DNA from: Candidatus Schekmanbacteria bacterium
GTDB lineage: Bacteria > CSSED10-310 > JACPHN01
DNA length: 64,000 bases
Assembly (NCBI GenBank): GCA_016188575.1
Contig: JACPHN010000061.1
Location: 1 to 64,000 of the forward strand
Reading direction: 5' to 3'
The position numbers and the translations under genes are program-made. This document shows, in pieces, positions 19,318 through 28,288 of the stretch. A model generated the notes under the pieces. It saw only the letters and a program-made list of their open reading frames with translations. It made no database searches and had not been told where the DNA came from. How positions within the stretch are numbered: the stretch's first letter is position 1; each line of letters begins with the position of its first letter.

Positions 19318-20565
19318 CTAGAGCAGCTTCTCCAGCAGCCCCTCGCCCACATCGGAAATGGCGCTGGTCGCGTCGTTGACCTTCTCCTCGCCATAGTCAT
19401 AGGCGTTTTCCGCGGTCTCGCCGATGGTCTCGACCACGTAGGTGACCGTGTCGCCTGTGGCGGCCGCGCCCTCTTCGATCGCGGTTCCGATCTCCTGTCC
19501 GAGCGCGAGAATCTCGTTGAGGGCTTGCAGGCCGTCGCTCAGTACCGCGGCGAAATCCGCGGACAGGGGCAGCTCGTCGTCGGGAGGCAAATCGAGATCC
19601 TCCGCGAAGGTAATGGCGCCATCCGGAGCTTCGATTGGACCTTCAGTCGGCGCCACCGTGATCATGACGCAGTTGAGACCCGTGTCCAGGGTGACGTCGA
19701 CTCCCAGGTCGTCCTTGGGGTTGTAGCTGAGGTCTTCCCATTTTGCCATCAGCTCTTCCTCGGTCAGCTCCTCTTCTTCGCCGGTCTGCGGATTGGTGAC
19801 CACGTACTTGTAGCTGCCATCGGGCATTTCGGTGTAGCCGTTGACCACGACATAGTGAAGCCCGGAGCCATCGATGGGGTCGCTGTAGTCGGTCAAGATC
19901 ATGGGGGGCGTCCCCTGATCGATCGCGGCGCGAATGTCCTCGGGCGAAGCATCGGTCTGCACGCTGGCCTGCATGCCGTGATCGCGGGCATACGCGGCGA
20001 TGTCTCCCGGGGCGGTAAATGAGTCGAGGGGTCCATTCGCAGAGGTGGTGCGAATCGCATCGTCGATGCGCCCGACGTCCGAAACCTCGGAGTCCACACC
20101 GTAGTATTTGAGAACCATCGACAAGGAAGTCGTGCCGCAAGCGGAGCCCTCTTGTGTTTGGCCGTCGACTGGGAGCTTCACCGTGGTCGGCGCTGCGGTG
20201 GCCTCGGCGGCACCGGCCGCCTGCAAGTTCGCGGCGGCGCCGGCTTGCTGGGCATCGAGACTGGCCTGCAAGGTCTTCGCATCGAAGGTTCCGGCGCGGA
20301 ACACCGGGAGGTCCGGCCGCGCCGCGCTGGGAGACGGCCGCGCCTCGACGGCAGCGCCCGCCGTGAGCGAATCGATCGACTGACCGGTATAGGTGCCCTG
20401 GCCGTACTCGGTGAAGGAAGCGGCTGCTTTTTGTGCGGAGGGCGCCGGCTCGCGCGGCGCGGCCGCGGCGGCGGCGGCTGCGGCCGCGGGAGATGGAGTG
20501 GCTGAGGAGGTGTCGGGGCCGGAAGGTTGAAGCGAAGGCCGAGCGGAAACGTCGAGGTTCGCCAT
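19318..20565 (-). CDS. Papain-like (C39_2-like) protein 2 with EYGxxTYTGQS motif
   Basis: About 415 residues from ATG 20565, with AAGGAG 5 nt upstream. The N-terminus is Ser/Pro/Ala-rich and includes an alanine run (about 26-35); no signal peptide. ASFTEYGQGTYTGQSIDSL matches the motif of the next gene. Residues about 138-265 resemble Peptidase_C39_2: GSACGTTSLSMVLKYYG (Cys about 142), then GSGLHYVVVNGYTEMPDGS (His about 236) and VVTNPQTGEE, where the usual Asp-Pro is Asn-Pro. A strongly acidic region and an amphipathic tail (SAISDVGEGLLEKLL) follow. The shared motif and fold make the two proteins paralogous partners rather than unrelated neighbours. Substrate and destination are unknown; a cytoplasmic or non-Sec-exported effector is my inference. 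Confidence 0.65.
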   Translation of the reverse strand: MANLDVSARPSLQPSGPDTSSATPSPAAAAAAAAAAPREPAPSAQKAAASFTEYGQGTYTGQSIDSLTAGAAVEARPSPSAARPDLPVFRAGTFDAKTLQASLDAQQAGAAANLQAAGAAEATAAPTTVKLPVDGQTQEGSACGTTSLSMVLKYYGVDSEVSDVGRIDDAIRTTSANGPLDSFTAPGDIAAYARDHGMQASVQTDASPEDIRAAIDQGTPPMILTDYSDPIDGSGLHYVVVNGYTEMPDGSYKYVVTNPQTGEEEELTEEELMAKWEDLSYNPKDDLGVDVTLDTGLNCVMITVAPTEGPIEAPDGAITFAEDLDLPPDDELPLSADFAAVLSDGLQALNEILALGQEIGTAIEEGAAATGDTVTYVVETIGETAENAYDYGEEKVNDATSAISDVGEGLLEKLL

Positions 20566-20792
20566 GGATACTCCTTGGTGCTGGTGGTAGGTGCGTGGAT
20601 GTCGAGTCTGTTGCAACTTTCGCGCCGGTTGTGTGCAGTCAGATGCGAGTGCGCGCGATCGCACCGGCGGGGCACGGGACGTGTGTGAGTGGCGACATGC
20701 CGCCGCCACACATGCTCATGCAGCGGTATTCCGCCGCCACGCGCACACGTTGCTGCTGCGCTCTCGCGCGGCGCTCTCGCCTGCCCCGCCGC

Positions 20793-22064
20793 TCACGGCG
20801 GCGGCAACAGCCGATCGGCGCTGCCGGTGATCAGTCGCGCACCCCGCTGAAACGTCAGGTATGACCACGCCCAACTGAGCATCACGAACAGCCGGTTGCG
20901 GAACCCGATCAGAAAGAAGATGTGGACGGCCAGCCAGGCCACCCAGGCGCTGAAGCCCGACAGCTCCAGCGGCCCCAGCCTGGCAATTGCAGCCGAGCGG
21001 CCGATGGTGGCCAACATGCCCTTGTCGCGGTAGTGGAACGTGCCGAGCGGCTGGCCGCGCAGCAACCGGTCGATCGCGCCGGCGGCGAAGCGGCCGGCCT
21101 GGATCGCCGCGGGGGCAATGCCGGGAACCGGTTTTCCCCCGGTAGCGGCCGCGGCGAGATCGCCGATGACGAACACGTTGGCGACTCCCGGAGGGCGCAG
21201 GCTACTATCGACGATCACGCGGCCCGCACGATCCAGCGGCACGCCGAGACTCGCGCCGAGCGGCGAAGCGACGACGCCCGCCGCCCACAGTACCGTGCGG
21301 CTGGCGATGCGCGTGTCCCCAAGCGTCACGCCGCGCTCGTCTATCCCCGTCACGAAAGCATCGGTCCGCACTTCCACGCCGAGAGCCCCAAGCTGCTCTT
21401 CGGCCTTGCCCGAGTGCGCCGCGGAGAAGGCGGGCAGCACGCGCGAACCGCCCTCCACCAGGACGACGCGGGCATGCGTGGGATCGATGTCGCGAAAGTC
21501 ACGCGCGAGCGCGTGCCGGGCGATCTCGCTGAGCGCCCCGGCAAGCTCGACTCCGGTCGGTCCCGCGCCGACGATGACAAAGCTCAGCCACGCCTGGCGC
21601 GCTTCGGGATCGGGTTCGCGCTCGGCGGCCTCAAAGGCGAGCAGCACGCGGCGGCGAATCTCGAGCGCGTCCTCGATCGTTTTCAGGCCGGGGGCGTACG
21701 GCGCCCATTCGTCGTGCCCGAAGTACGCATGGGTCGCGCCCGTCGCCAGAATCAAGTAGTCGTACGAGAGCACGTCGCCGTCGAGATGCACGAGCCGCGT
21801 GCTCGTGTCGATGCGGCGCGCCTCCCCCAGAATTACCTGGGCGTTACGCTGTCTTCTGAGCGTCGCGCGAAGCGGATACGCGATGTCGCTCGGATTGAGC
21901 GCGGCGCTCGCTACCTGATACAGCAGCGGCTGGAACAGATGGTGATTGCGTCGATCGACCACGGTGATGCGGACGGGCGCGCGCCTGAGCGCCCGCGCCG
22001 CATACAGTCCGCCGAAGCCGCCACCGACGATGACTACGTGGGGCGCTGCCGGTTGCCTTTGCAT
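20793..22064 (-). CDS. ndh: Type II NADH dehydrogenase (NDH-2)
   Basis: About 423 residues; start ATG 22064 with GGGAG 5 nt upstream. It oxidises NADH and passes electrons to quinone at the inner face of the membrane without pumping protons. The FAD site is VVIVGGGFGGLYAARAL (residues about 10-26), the NADH site VIVGAGPTGVELAGALSEIA (about 162-181), and the second FAD contact VFVIGDLAAA. The quinone/FAD-loop HLFQPLLYQVASAALNPSDIA is typical of Ndh. The hydrophobic C-terminus (WLAVHIFFLIGFRNRLFVML) fits the family's membrane-anchoring end. Full length and undamaged; it stands alone, with 227 bp of featureless sequence (20566-20792) before the papain-like gene. Confidence 0.93.
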   Translation of the reverse strand: MQRQPAAPHVVIVGGGFGGLYAARALRRAPVRITVVDRRNHHLFQPLLYQVASAALNPSDIAYPLRATLRRQRNAQVILGEARRIDTSTRLVHLDGDVLSYDYLILATGATHAYFGHDEWAPYAPGLKTIEDALEIRRRVLLAFEAAEREPDPEARQAWLSFVIVGAGPTGVELAGALSEIARHALARDFRDIDPTHARVVLVEGGSRVLPAFSAAHSGKAEEQLGALGVEVRTDAFVTGIDERGVTLGDTRIASRTVLWAAGVVASPLGASLGVPLDRAGRVIVDSSLRPPGVANVFVIGDLAAAATGGKPVPGIAPAAIQAGRFAAGAIDRLLRGQPLGTFHYRDKGMLATIGRSAAIARLGPLELSGFSAWVAWLAVHIFFLIGFRNRLFVMLSWAWSYLTFQRGARLITGSADRLLPPP

Positions 22065-22198
22065 TTTTACTCCCAGGACAAGTCGTTGCGAGAATCACCT
22101 CTCGGCGCGCCGAGAGCTTCTGCTGCCTGCCAGGGGCACATCCTGTTCCGGCTCGCGCTCGGAGTCAAGCGGTGCCGCCGCCCTGAATCCCACCGCAG

Positions 22199-22426
22199 AT
22201 GTTTCATCTCCGTGTCTCCGAGGTGCAACGGCGGGGAATCGCCGGTGCGCTGGTCGCCGCGGGTGAGAGCTGGCTGATCGCCCAGGGGATGGCCACGCTG
22301 GCGACGGATACGTCCGACGCGAATGCGCCGCTCATTGGCTTGTTCGCGAGGCGGGGCTGCCGGATCACGCTGCGCTCGCCGGAAGCTCGGATGGTGCGGC
22401 TATCGCGGCGAATCGTCCCGGGCTGA
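22199..22426 (+). pseudogene. C-terminal remnant of a GNAT acetyltransferase
   Basis: Seventy-five codons that match only the second half of a GNAT domain: RRGIAGALVAAGESWLIAQG is the acetyl-CoA-binding motif A, and DANAPLIGLFARRGCRI is motif B. The first half of the fold is absent and a TGA sits in frame 15 nt before the ATG. No upstream GNAT text was seen in the other frames. It is probably a decayed fragment between two convergent minus-strand genes. The rest of the 22065-22434 interval holds nothing I could recognise. Confidence 0.55.
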
Positions 22427-22434
22427 GGTGTTGA

Positions 22435-23421
22435 CTACGGAGCTGGCGTGAACAGGTCGAGCTGCCGCTCGATGACCCGCCGCTCCCGCTCCGGCCGCCG
22501 CTCGCGCTGCGCCCGAGGCGCCGGCCGCGGTCCCGCCGGTCCCAGCAACCAACCGCCGCACCGAGACACCGCGCGCTCCACCTCGGGAGTCCAGAAGGCT
22601 GGTGCGATCCAGCAAAGATCCCCGCGGCGAACCTCCTTGATACCTGCCTCCGAGCTCACCACGACCATCCTCCGGCCCGGAAGGTCCACGAAGCGCCAGG
22701 TCACCCGCCGGCCGAGCTCCCACACCGCGTAGCCCTTCGTCTGACCGCGCTCGACGAGACTGGTGCGCTCGGTGCTGCCCGGCTGGACCACGGCGGCAGC
22801 CCCGACCTGGAGCACCTGCCGCGGATGAATGTGCCCGCAGGCGACGTACTGAACGCCGGCGGGCAAGTGCCGGCAACCCACGGTGTCCTGCTCTTGCCCC
22901 ACCCGAAAAACGCGCCCCGGAACGACGGCGCCGTCAAAGGCCTGGTGCGCGAGCAATAGATCCACCCCCCGCGCGGTCACGTTTCTTGCTGCCTCGGCCC
23001 AGATCTCGGCGCGACCCACGAAGGGCACGACCCCCAGGGCGAGCTCGCCGAAGACGAGACGCGTAGGAGCATCGCAGGCGATCAGGCGGCGCGACCGGGG
23101 CAGGTGGCGCGCCAGTCCTCGGCGGTCGTGGTTGCCGGGAATCACCACCACCGGGACCCGCCGCGCGACAGCGAGAAGCAGCGCTGCAGCATCGGCCACG
23201 GCCCACGGTGGCGGCTGACTGCGGTTGAACAGGTCGCCGGTGTGCAAGACGAGATCGACTTCCCCGCGCAGCGCGGGTCCCAGGGCGGTGGCCGCCGCTT
23301 GCCGGAGGTCGTCCGCACGTGACCAGCCGCCGGGCGCGCCGCGCACGAGCCTCTCGATTCCGAGGTGCGTGTCGCTCAGGTGCAAGATGCGCATCGCCGT
23401 ACAGTGGCGCGGAAGGCCCAT
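22435..23421 (-). CDS. SbcD/Mre11-type metallophosphoesterase
   Basis: About 328 residues from ATG 23421, chosen for GGGGAGG about 8 nt upstream; an in-frame ATG at 23394 lies just before the domain. All metal-binding motifs are present in order: LSDTHLG, HTGDLFNRSQ, VIPGNHDRRG, LLLAHQAF and ACGHIHPRQV. This places it with Mre11/SbcD-like DNA repair nucleases, which act on double-strand ends together with the SMC-like ATPase SbcC. No SbcC is nearby, and at about 330 residues it lacks much of the capping and C-terminal region. The Arg-rich tail (APRAQRERRPERERR) may touch DNA. It could also be a solitary YhaO-like phosphoesterase. Confidence 0.82.
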   Translation of the reverse strand: MGLPRHCTAMRILHLSDTHLGIERLVRGAPGGWSRADDLRQAAATALGPALRGEVDLVLHTGDLFNRSQPPPWAVADAAALLLAVARRVPVVVIPGNHDRRGLARHLPRSRRLIACDAPTRLVFGELALGVVPFVGRAEIWAEAARNVTARGVDLLLAHQAFDGAVVPGRVFRVGQEQDTVGCRHLPAGVQYVACGHIHPRQVLQVGAAAVVQPGSTERTSLVERGQTKGYAVWELGRRVTWRFVDLPGRRMVVVSSEAGIKEVRRGDLCWIAPAFWTPEVERAVSRCGGWLLGPAGPRPAPRAQRERRPERERRVIERQLDLFTPAP

Positions 23422-23664
23422 CACGAAGGCCTCCCCACCCCCTTTCATGGGTAGGTATTTGAAACGAAGCGCCTGGCCGTGGCGGTAGTCGTAGCCTGGG
23501 TCTGGCCTTCGCCCTCGGCGTAGGAGTGTGCAAGGGCAATCCCGAGATCTCGCGCTACGCGGTCCCGAATCCCGTCCTCGCCGGGACTCACCGCAGAGGG
23601 CGCGGAGCGGTTCACTATTTCCTTCTCTGCGCCCCTCCTTGCTCGCGCCGCCGCCAGGCCGCGT

Positions 23665-26600
23665 TCAGGCGAGAGCGCCGGTCAGATCCGCGACCCAGCG
23701 CCGCCACGAGTCGTCTTGCGACGTATCGACCGCCAGGCGCCGCGCCGGCGCGCGGTGCAGCCGAAACGCAAACCGGCTCACCCGTCGCTCGTCGATCACC
23801 GTCCCGTCGTCATAGTAGAAAAACGCCGGAATGTCGCGGCGATACCGCAGCAAGCTCTCCTCGATCAGCCCGTTGTCGCATCCCCAGCACGAGGTCAAGG
23901 CGACGCCGTCGAACTGCCCCAGGTCCCAGTGATGCAGCACGCTGCCCACCGCCAGCGCCGCACCACCCCGCGTGGTTACCCCGAGGAGCTCGCCGGAGCG
24001 CCGCAACGCGGCCGCCACATCGGGCATCGGCAGCCACGGGTGATCCTTGCGAACCCGCGCGTACAGGTGTCGGCGAAGCGCGACCATGTTCAACTTGTAC
24101 AGTGCGTTCTTGGTCGCCGCGGCCCCCCGGCCGAACAGCAGGTGCGGTTGCACCCGGCCAAGATACTCCATGAAGTCGCATACCGGCTCGGCCACGCTGC
24201 GGATGCCACGCGCTGAGAGCTTGCCGTAAAGGCCGCCGTTGGCGACGTCGTTGCCCTTCGTCAGCAAATCCCCGGACACGAAGATCGTGCGCAGCTCGCG
24301 GTCCCGCGGCCGATCCTCGTCGAGCCGGCGATACGCCAGCGACGCCTCCGCAAGCCGCGCGAGCAGCTCCCGCCACTGCTGCCCGTACTCGCCAAGCACC
24401 CAGCCGCCATTGCCCGTGGGCTCTTCCATGAGCCGCAAGATCCGCTCCGAATGCCAGCGATACAGGCTGTGCGCCGTCCCCGGCCAGCGTTCGGCGGCCT
24501 CCATGTAGACGTAGAGCTGGCGCACGATATCCAGTGCCGCCAGCCCCGCCCACAGCTTTATCGACATGCCGGGTCCCCCGGCGATGCGCAATGCCGACAC
24601 GAGCACGCGATCGTCGAGCCCCATGCGCTCCAACGTGATGCGATCCTTGACGGGAAAAACGCCAGCCCGACACATCTCCCCGGAAATCTGCATGAGGCGC
24701 GTCTCCTTGTCCGGAGGGCAGTGCTCCAGATAGGTGCGAAACGCACCCCATAGGTGCTGATAGGAGAGACACTCCTTGCCGGAGCAGTCGCGCCGACCGC
24801 ACGCCAGCGTCTCCTCCGACAGCGGCGGAGCGACGGTGGCGTCGTATCCGAACGACCGGTAGACCGCGGAAAAAAGCTCCCCGAGGTAGTCGACGCTCGA
24901 CAAGAAGACGTAACGCACTCCGTGGTCGAGGAATGATCCCGAATAGCTTTGCCGTTCGACAGCTTCCTCGCCCTTGCCTGCCCCCGGCGCTGCCGGATCA
25001 CCGGCGCGATCGCGGTGTTGCCGGACGGAATGGAGAAAAGATTGGATGCGCGTGATGTACCCCGCGGTTCCGCCGTGGCCGTCGCTTTCCAGAATGGTGT
25101 GTGGATAGCCTTCGAGGAGGCGCTGAAAGGCCTGCTCGGCAAACGAGGCAGGCCCGCAGCCGAAGGACGAAAGCATCACGGGATAAACGTCGCCGCAGCG
25201 CCGAGCCGACAGCGCGGCGCGCAGGTAACGATTGGACTCGCCCCAGTAGATCCGCTCCATCTTACCGACGTCCGAAGCGATCGGAAAGCAGTCCATGGGG
25301 ATGGCAACGGCGCCATTTTGGCGCAGGATGGTGGGGATGGTGGCATTAATGGCGGGGTCGTGGATGACGTGCAGCGGCCCGCACAGGACGACTGCCGGGA
25401 GCTGGCGCTCGCGCGCGTAGGCCAGCGCCACGTGACCGGCCTCGGCGAGCCGTTCCCGATAGGTCTGCTGGGCGGCGGCCGCCGCCGCCACCGCGGCCTC
25501 GACGTCGGCACCAGGCGTTGCTCCGAGGCGCGTCGCCGCCGCAGCGAGCGCGGCGATCACGCGCGGGTGTCGCAGGCCGCCTTCGAGCGACAGTACCGGC
25601 TGGATGACGGTCGTGCTCTTGCCGCGAGAGGCAAGTCCTGCCGCCGCCATCTCCGGCATGGCCTGCTCGGTCACGCACGTATCCCCGCCTGGCCCGTCAG
25701 GTTCCGGGAAATCCAGGATTTTCGGGAAGAACAGCACCGGAAGATCGGTGTCGCAGAGCGCGTGTGCGATTTTCGTCGGCCCGCAGGAATCGAAGCTGTT
25801 GCAAAGCTGCTCGCCGCGAGCCAGCGAGCGCGGGTCGGGGAAGATCAGCACCGGCGCGAATCCCATGCGCGCGATGAAGGTGGCGAGAAACGGAACGTGA
25901 CCGCAGATCGCTCCCGTGACCGGAATCCCCACCGGTTTTTTGCTCTCCACGGAAGCATCCGTAAAGGCGGCGAGAAGACGCTTGCGCGTCTCGAATGGGT
26001 CCGGTGCGTCGCGGTCGAGCTTGGGTTGCGACTTCGTGGACACCTCGTATTTCGGGCAGGCACCTCCCGATAGCGCGACATTGCGCGTCTCACCAACCTG
26101 AATCGTAGTCCGTTCGATCGGGCACAGTGTCCGACAGCGGCTGTCCTGGCAGCGAAACTCCTCGCGCCCTGCGATTTCCGCGGCGCCGATGAGAGCGAGG
26201 TCGAAGCCCGCCGCCGCGGCGAGATCCGCTGCGCCCAGCGCGTCACGCACACACAGGCCGATTCCCCACGCCCCCATGGCGCCAGGATTTGGGGGAACGA
26301 CGATGTCCCTTTCGGTGACCGCGGCGACGGTCCACGCCAGCGACGGGTTGGACGCCGGCTTTCCCTGGAAGAACACGCGCCGGGCCAGCGTGCGCTGCCC
26401 CATGACGCGGTTCAGGTAATTCTGCACGACCGAGTACTGGAACCCGGCAAAGATATCCGCCAGCGTGAAACCGTCCTTGAGCGCCTCGGAGCCGGCATCT
26501 GCGACGTATACCGTACACATCTGGCCGAGGTCGGGAGGCCGCGTGGCGGACTTCGCGAGCGCCGTGAAGCGCGCGATGTCATCGACGTCGTAGAAGTGCG

Positions 26601-28086
26601 CCTGCTCCTCCAGAAAGGACCCGGTGCCAGCGCTGCACGCCTTGTTCATGTCGCTTTCCACGATGCGGCCGCCGCTGATGCGCGTGTACTTGGCGTCCTG
26701 ACCGCCGATCTCAATGACGGAAAGATCGGCGCCGCCGTCGGGGTCGCATGAAATGGCCGCCGTTGCGTGCGCAACGATTTCGTTCAGCACCACGACCGCC
26801 GCCGAACCCGGATACACCGCGCGCACCAAGGTCGCCACTGCTTCTCGCCCCGAGCCGGTCAGACCGATTCCCCGAACATCCGGCGTGCCTTGTGAGAGCA
26901 TGGACGCCACGAGTCGCCGGCACGCATCTACGGGATTGCCTCGCGTCCGGTCGTAGACGTCCAGCAGCGGTTGTCCCGTCTGAATGTCGGTCAGGACCGC
27001 TTTGGCTCCAGTCGAGCCGAGGTCGAGGCCAAGCACGGCCGGTCTCCGCTGCCAGTCGTGCGCGCCGGGGACTTCCGGCATGATGAGCACGCGATTCGCC
27101 CACTGCGCCGCCGGCTGGAGCACGGAAAAGCGGCTGCGACTGCGCCGAAAGAGCTCCTCGGGCGCCGCGGGAAGCGCCCGCGCCGCGCTCGTGCTCGGGC
27201 TCGCGCTCGCGGCGAGCTGACCGGCAATGCGCGCGGCTCCTGCGGCTTCCAGCAGCAGGCCCCCCTCCAGCGTGTGGACCGGCTCGCCAAGCGCCGCGGC
27301 GAACGCCTGCCGCAGCGACTCCAACCGGGAACCGCCGCCGATGAGGTAGACCGGTCCGGCGACGCGGTTTCGGCTGAGCAGCGCATGAGCATTGCGCGCC
27401 ACGGATGCGAAGTATCCTCGAAACAGCGATGCCCGGTCTCGCCCCTGGTTGGCGTAGTGGGTCATCTCGCTCTTGGCGAACACGGAACAGCGCGCCGTGA
27501 TCGGAATCGTCCCACTGGCGCCCAGCGCGAGCGCGTCGGCCTCCTCGATAGAAAGGCCGAAGCGGGCGGCGATCTTGCGGATGTTCTCGCCGGTTCCCGA
27601 CGAGCACTTGTCGTTCTCGGCGTATAAGTACACGTGGCCGCTCGGCACCGCTTTGGCGTTGCTGTCAGGGCCGGCGCCGTTACCTCGGCCGTTGCCGTTG
27701 CCCCGCGCGGCGGCCGCGGCGGGGGTGCTCGGCGCCACCGCCGGTTCTCGCGTCAACACGCCGTATCCGCGCGCCCCCAGGCTTACGAAGTTTGCCGGCG
27801 ACGGCAGATCGCCCAGAGCGTCGATCGCGGCCTCCAGGCAATAGTCCTCGGGTAGGACGTGGATCGGCGCGACCAGCTCATCGGCATAGATGCCCGTGGC
27901 GCCGACGGCGGCGAGGCCCGCGATCCCCTTGCGCTCCCACCAGGCCCGGAAGACCTCGAACGGTTTGCCGTCGTGCAACACGTATTCCACGTCCTGGACA
28001 CAAACTGCGCCGCGCGCGTCGATCTCGGCGGTGACAAAGCCGGCGGACGCCTTCCCGAGATCACATCCTGCTACCCGTAGAGTCAT
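23665..28086 (-). CDS. Giant 2-hydroxyacyl-CoA dehydratase activase-family protein
   Basis: 1473 residues; ATG 28086 with AAGGGG upstream. It joins two BadF/HgdC-type ASKHA ATPase domains (first beginning [11 protein letters not shown], second [16 protein letters not shown] near residue 353) to a DUF2229-like and HgdB-like dehydratase region. The [4Fe-4S] site of activases is visible as [15 protein letters not shown] (about 478) and [11 protein letters not shown]; a Cys cluster ([14 protein letters not shown]) follows. The C-terminal half has further Cys motifs ([31 protein letters not shown]). Such proteins are thought to drive ATP-dependent, radical-type dehydration or reduction of CoA thioesters, usually in anaerobes; the substrate is unknown. 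Ala/Gly/Asn linkers near residues 120-150 are low complexity. No dehydratase partner gene is adjacent. Confidence 0.88.
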   Translation of the reverse strand: MTLRVAGCDLGKASAGFVTAEIDARGAVCVQDVEYVLHDGKPFEVFRAWWERKGIAGLAAVGATGIYADELVAPIHVLPEDYCLEAAIDALGDLPSPANFVSLGARGYGVLTREPAVAPSTPAAAAARGNGNGRGNGAGPDSNAKAVPSGHVYLYAENDKCSSGTGENIRKIAARFGLSIEEADALALGASGTIPITARCSVFAKSEMTHYANQGRDRASLFRGYFASVARNAHALLSRNRVAGPVYLIGGGSRLESLRQAFAAALGEPVHTLEGGLLLEAAGAARIAGQLAASASPSTSAARALPAAPEELFRRSRSRFSVLQPAAQWANRVLIMPEVPGAHDWQRRPAVLGLDLGSTGAKAVLTDIQTGQPLLDVYDRTRGNPVDACRRLVASMLSQGTPDVRGIGLTGSGREAVATLVRAVYPGSAAVVVLNEIVAHATAAISCDPDGGADLSVIEIGGQDAKYTRISGGRIVESDMNKACSAGTGSFLEEQAHFYDVDDIARFTALAKSATRPPDLGQMCTVYVADAGSEALKDGFTLADIFAGFQYSVVQNYLNRVMGQRTLARRVFFQGKPASNPSLAWTVAAVTERDIVVPPNPGAMGAWGIGLCVRDALGAADLAAAAGFDLALIGAAEIAGREEFRCQDSRCRTLCPIERTTIQVGETRNVALSGGACPKYEVSTKSQPKLDRDAPDPFETRKRLLAAFTDASVESKKPVGIPVTGAICGHVPFLATFIARMGFAPVLIFPDPRSLARGEQLCNSFDSCGPTKIAHALCDTDLPVLFFPKILDFPEPDGPGGDTCVTEQAMPEMAAAGLASRGKSTTVIQPVLSLEGGLRHPRVIAALAAAATRLGATPGADVEAAVAAAAAAQQTYRERLAEAGHVALAYARERQLPAVVLCGPLHVIHDPAINATIPTILRQNGAVAIPMDCFPIASDVGKMERIYWGESNRYLRAALSARRCGDVYPVMLSSFGCGPASFAEQAFQRLLEGYPHTILESDGHGGTAGYITRIQSFLHSVRQHRDRAGDPAAPGAGKGEEAVERQSYSGSFLDHGVRYVFLSSVDYLGELFSAVYRSFGYDATVAPPLSEETLACGRRDCSGKECLSYQHLWGAFRTYLEHCPPDKETRLMQISGEMCRAGVFPVKDRITLERMGLDDRVLVSALRIAGGPGMSIKLWAGLAALDIVRQLYVYMEAAERWPGTAHSLYRWHSERILRLMEEPTGNGGWVLGEYGQQWRELLARLAEASLAYRRLDEDRPRDRELRTIFVSGDLLTKGNDVANGGLYGKLSARGIRSVAEPVCDFMEYLGRVQPHLLFGRGAAATKNALYKLNMVALRRHLYARVRKDHPWLPMPDVAAALRRSGELLGVTTRGGAALAVGSVLHHWDLGQFDGVALTSCWGCDNGLIEESLLRYRRDIPAFFYYDDGTVIDERRVSRFAFRLHRAPARRLAVDTSQDDSWRRWVADLTGALA

Positions 28087-28195
28087 TGGGAACCCCTTGC
28101 TCGAAGTGGCGACGCCGAAACCAGCGGCAGCCTGATTTAGTTCGCATGCGAACTATACCTATAAGTACGATCCGCCGACAATTCAAGAACCGCTC

Positions 28196-28265
28196 ACATT
28201 CGGCGTATCTGTTCACCCCCCTCTGTTTCCCCGCAAGCGGGGGGGAGGTGAACCGTTACCATTCG
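28196..28265. repeat. Dispersed intergenic repeat, copy C (partial)
   Basis: CCCCGCAAGCGGGGGGGAGG followed by TGAA matches the palindrome-plus-box seen at 6296-6323, and the block is bracketed by attcggcg-type text (28198-28205 and 28259-28267) resembling the edges of the copies at 11021 and 32203. It lies in the 202-bp gap between the activase-family gene and the histidine kinase gene. Confidence 0.45.
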
Positions 28266-28288
28266 GCGGTATTGGCCCTGCGGACCAA

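Noticed and set aside
20566-20792. Imperfect GTGG...CCAC inverted repeats downstream of ndh as a terminator
   Set aside because: Pairing is poor and there is no U-run, so I could not support it.
22065-22434. A functional acetyltransferase gene
   Set aside because: Only the C-terminal half of the GNAT fold is present and a stop precedes the ATG, so it was listed as a remnant.
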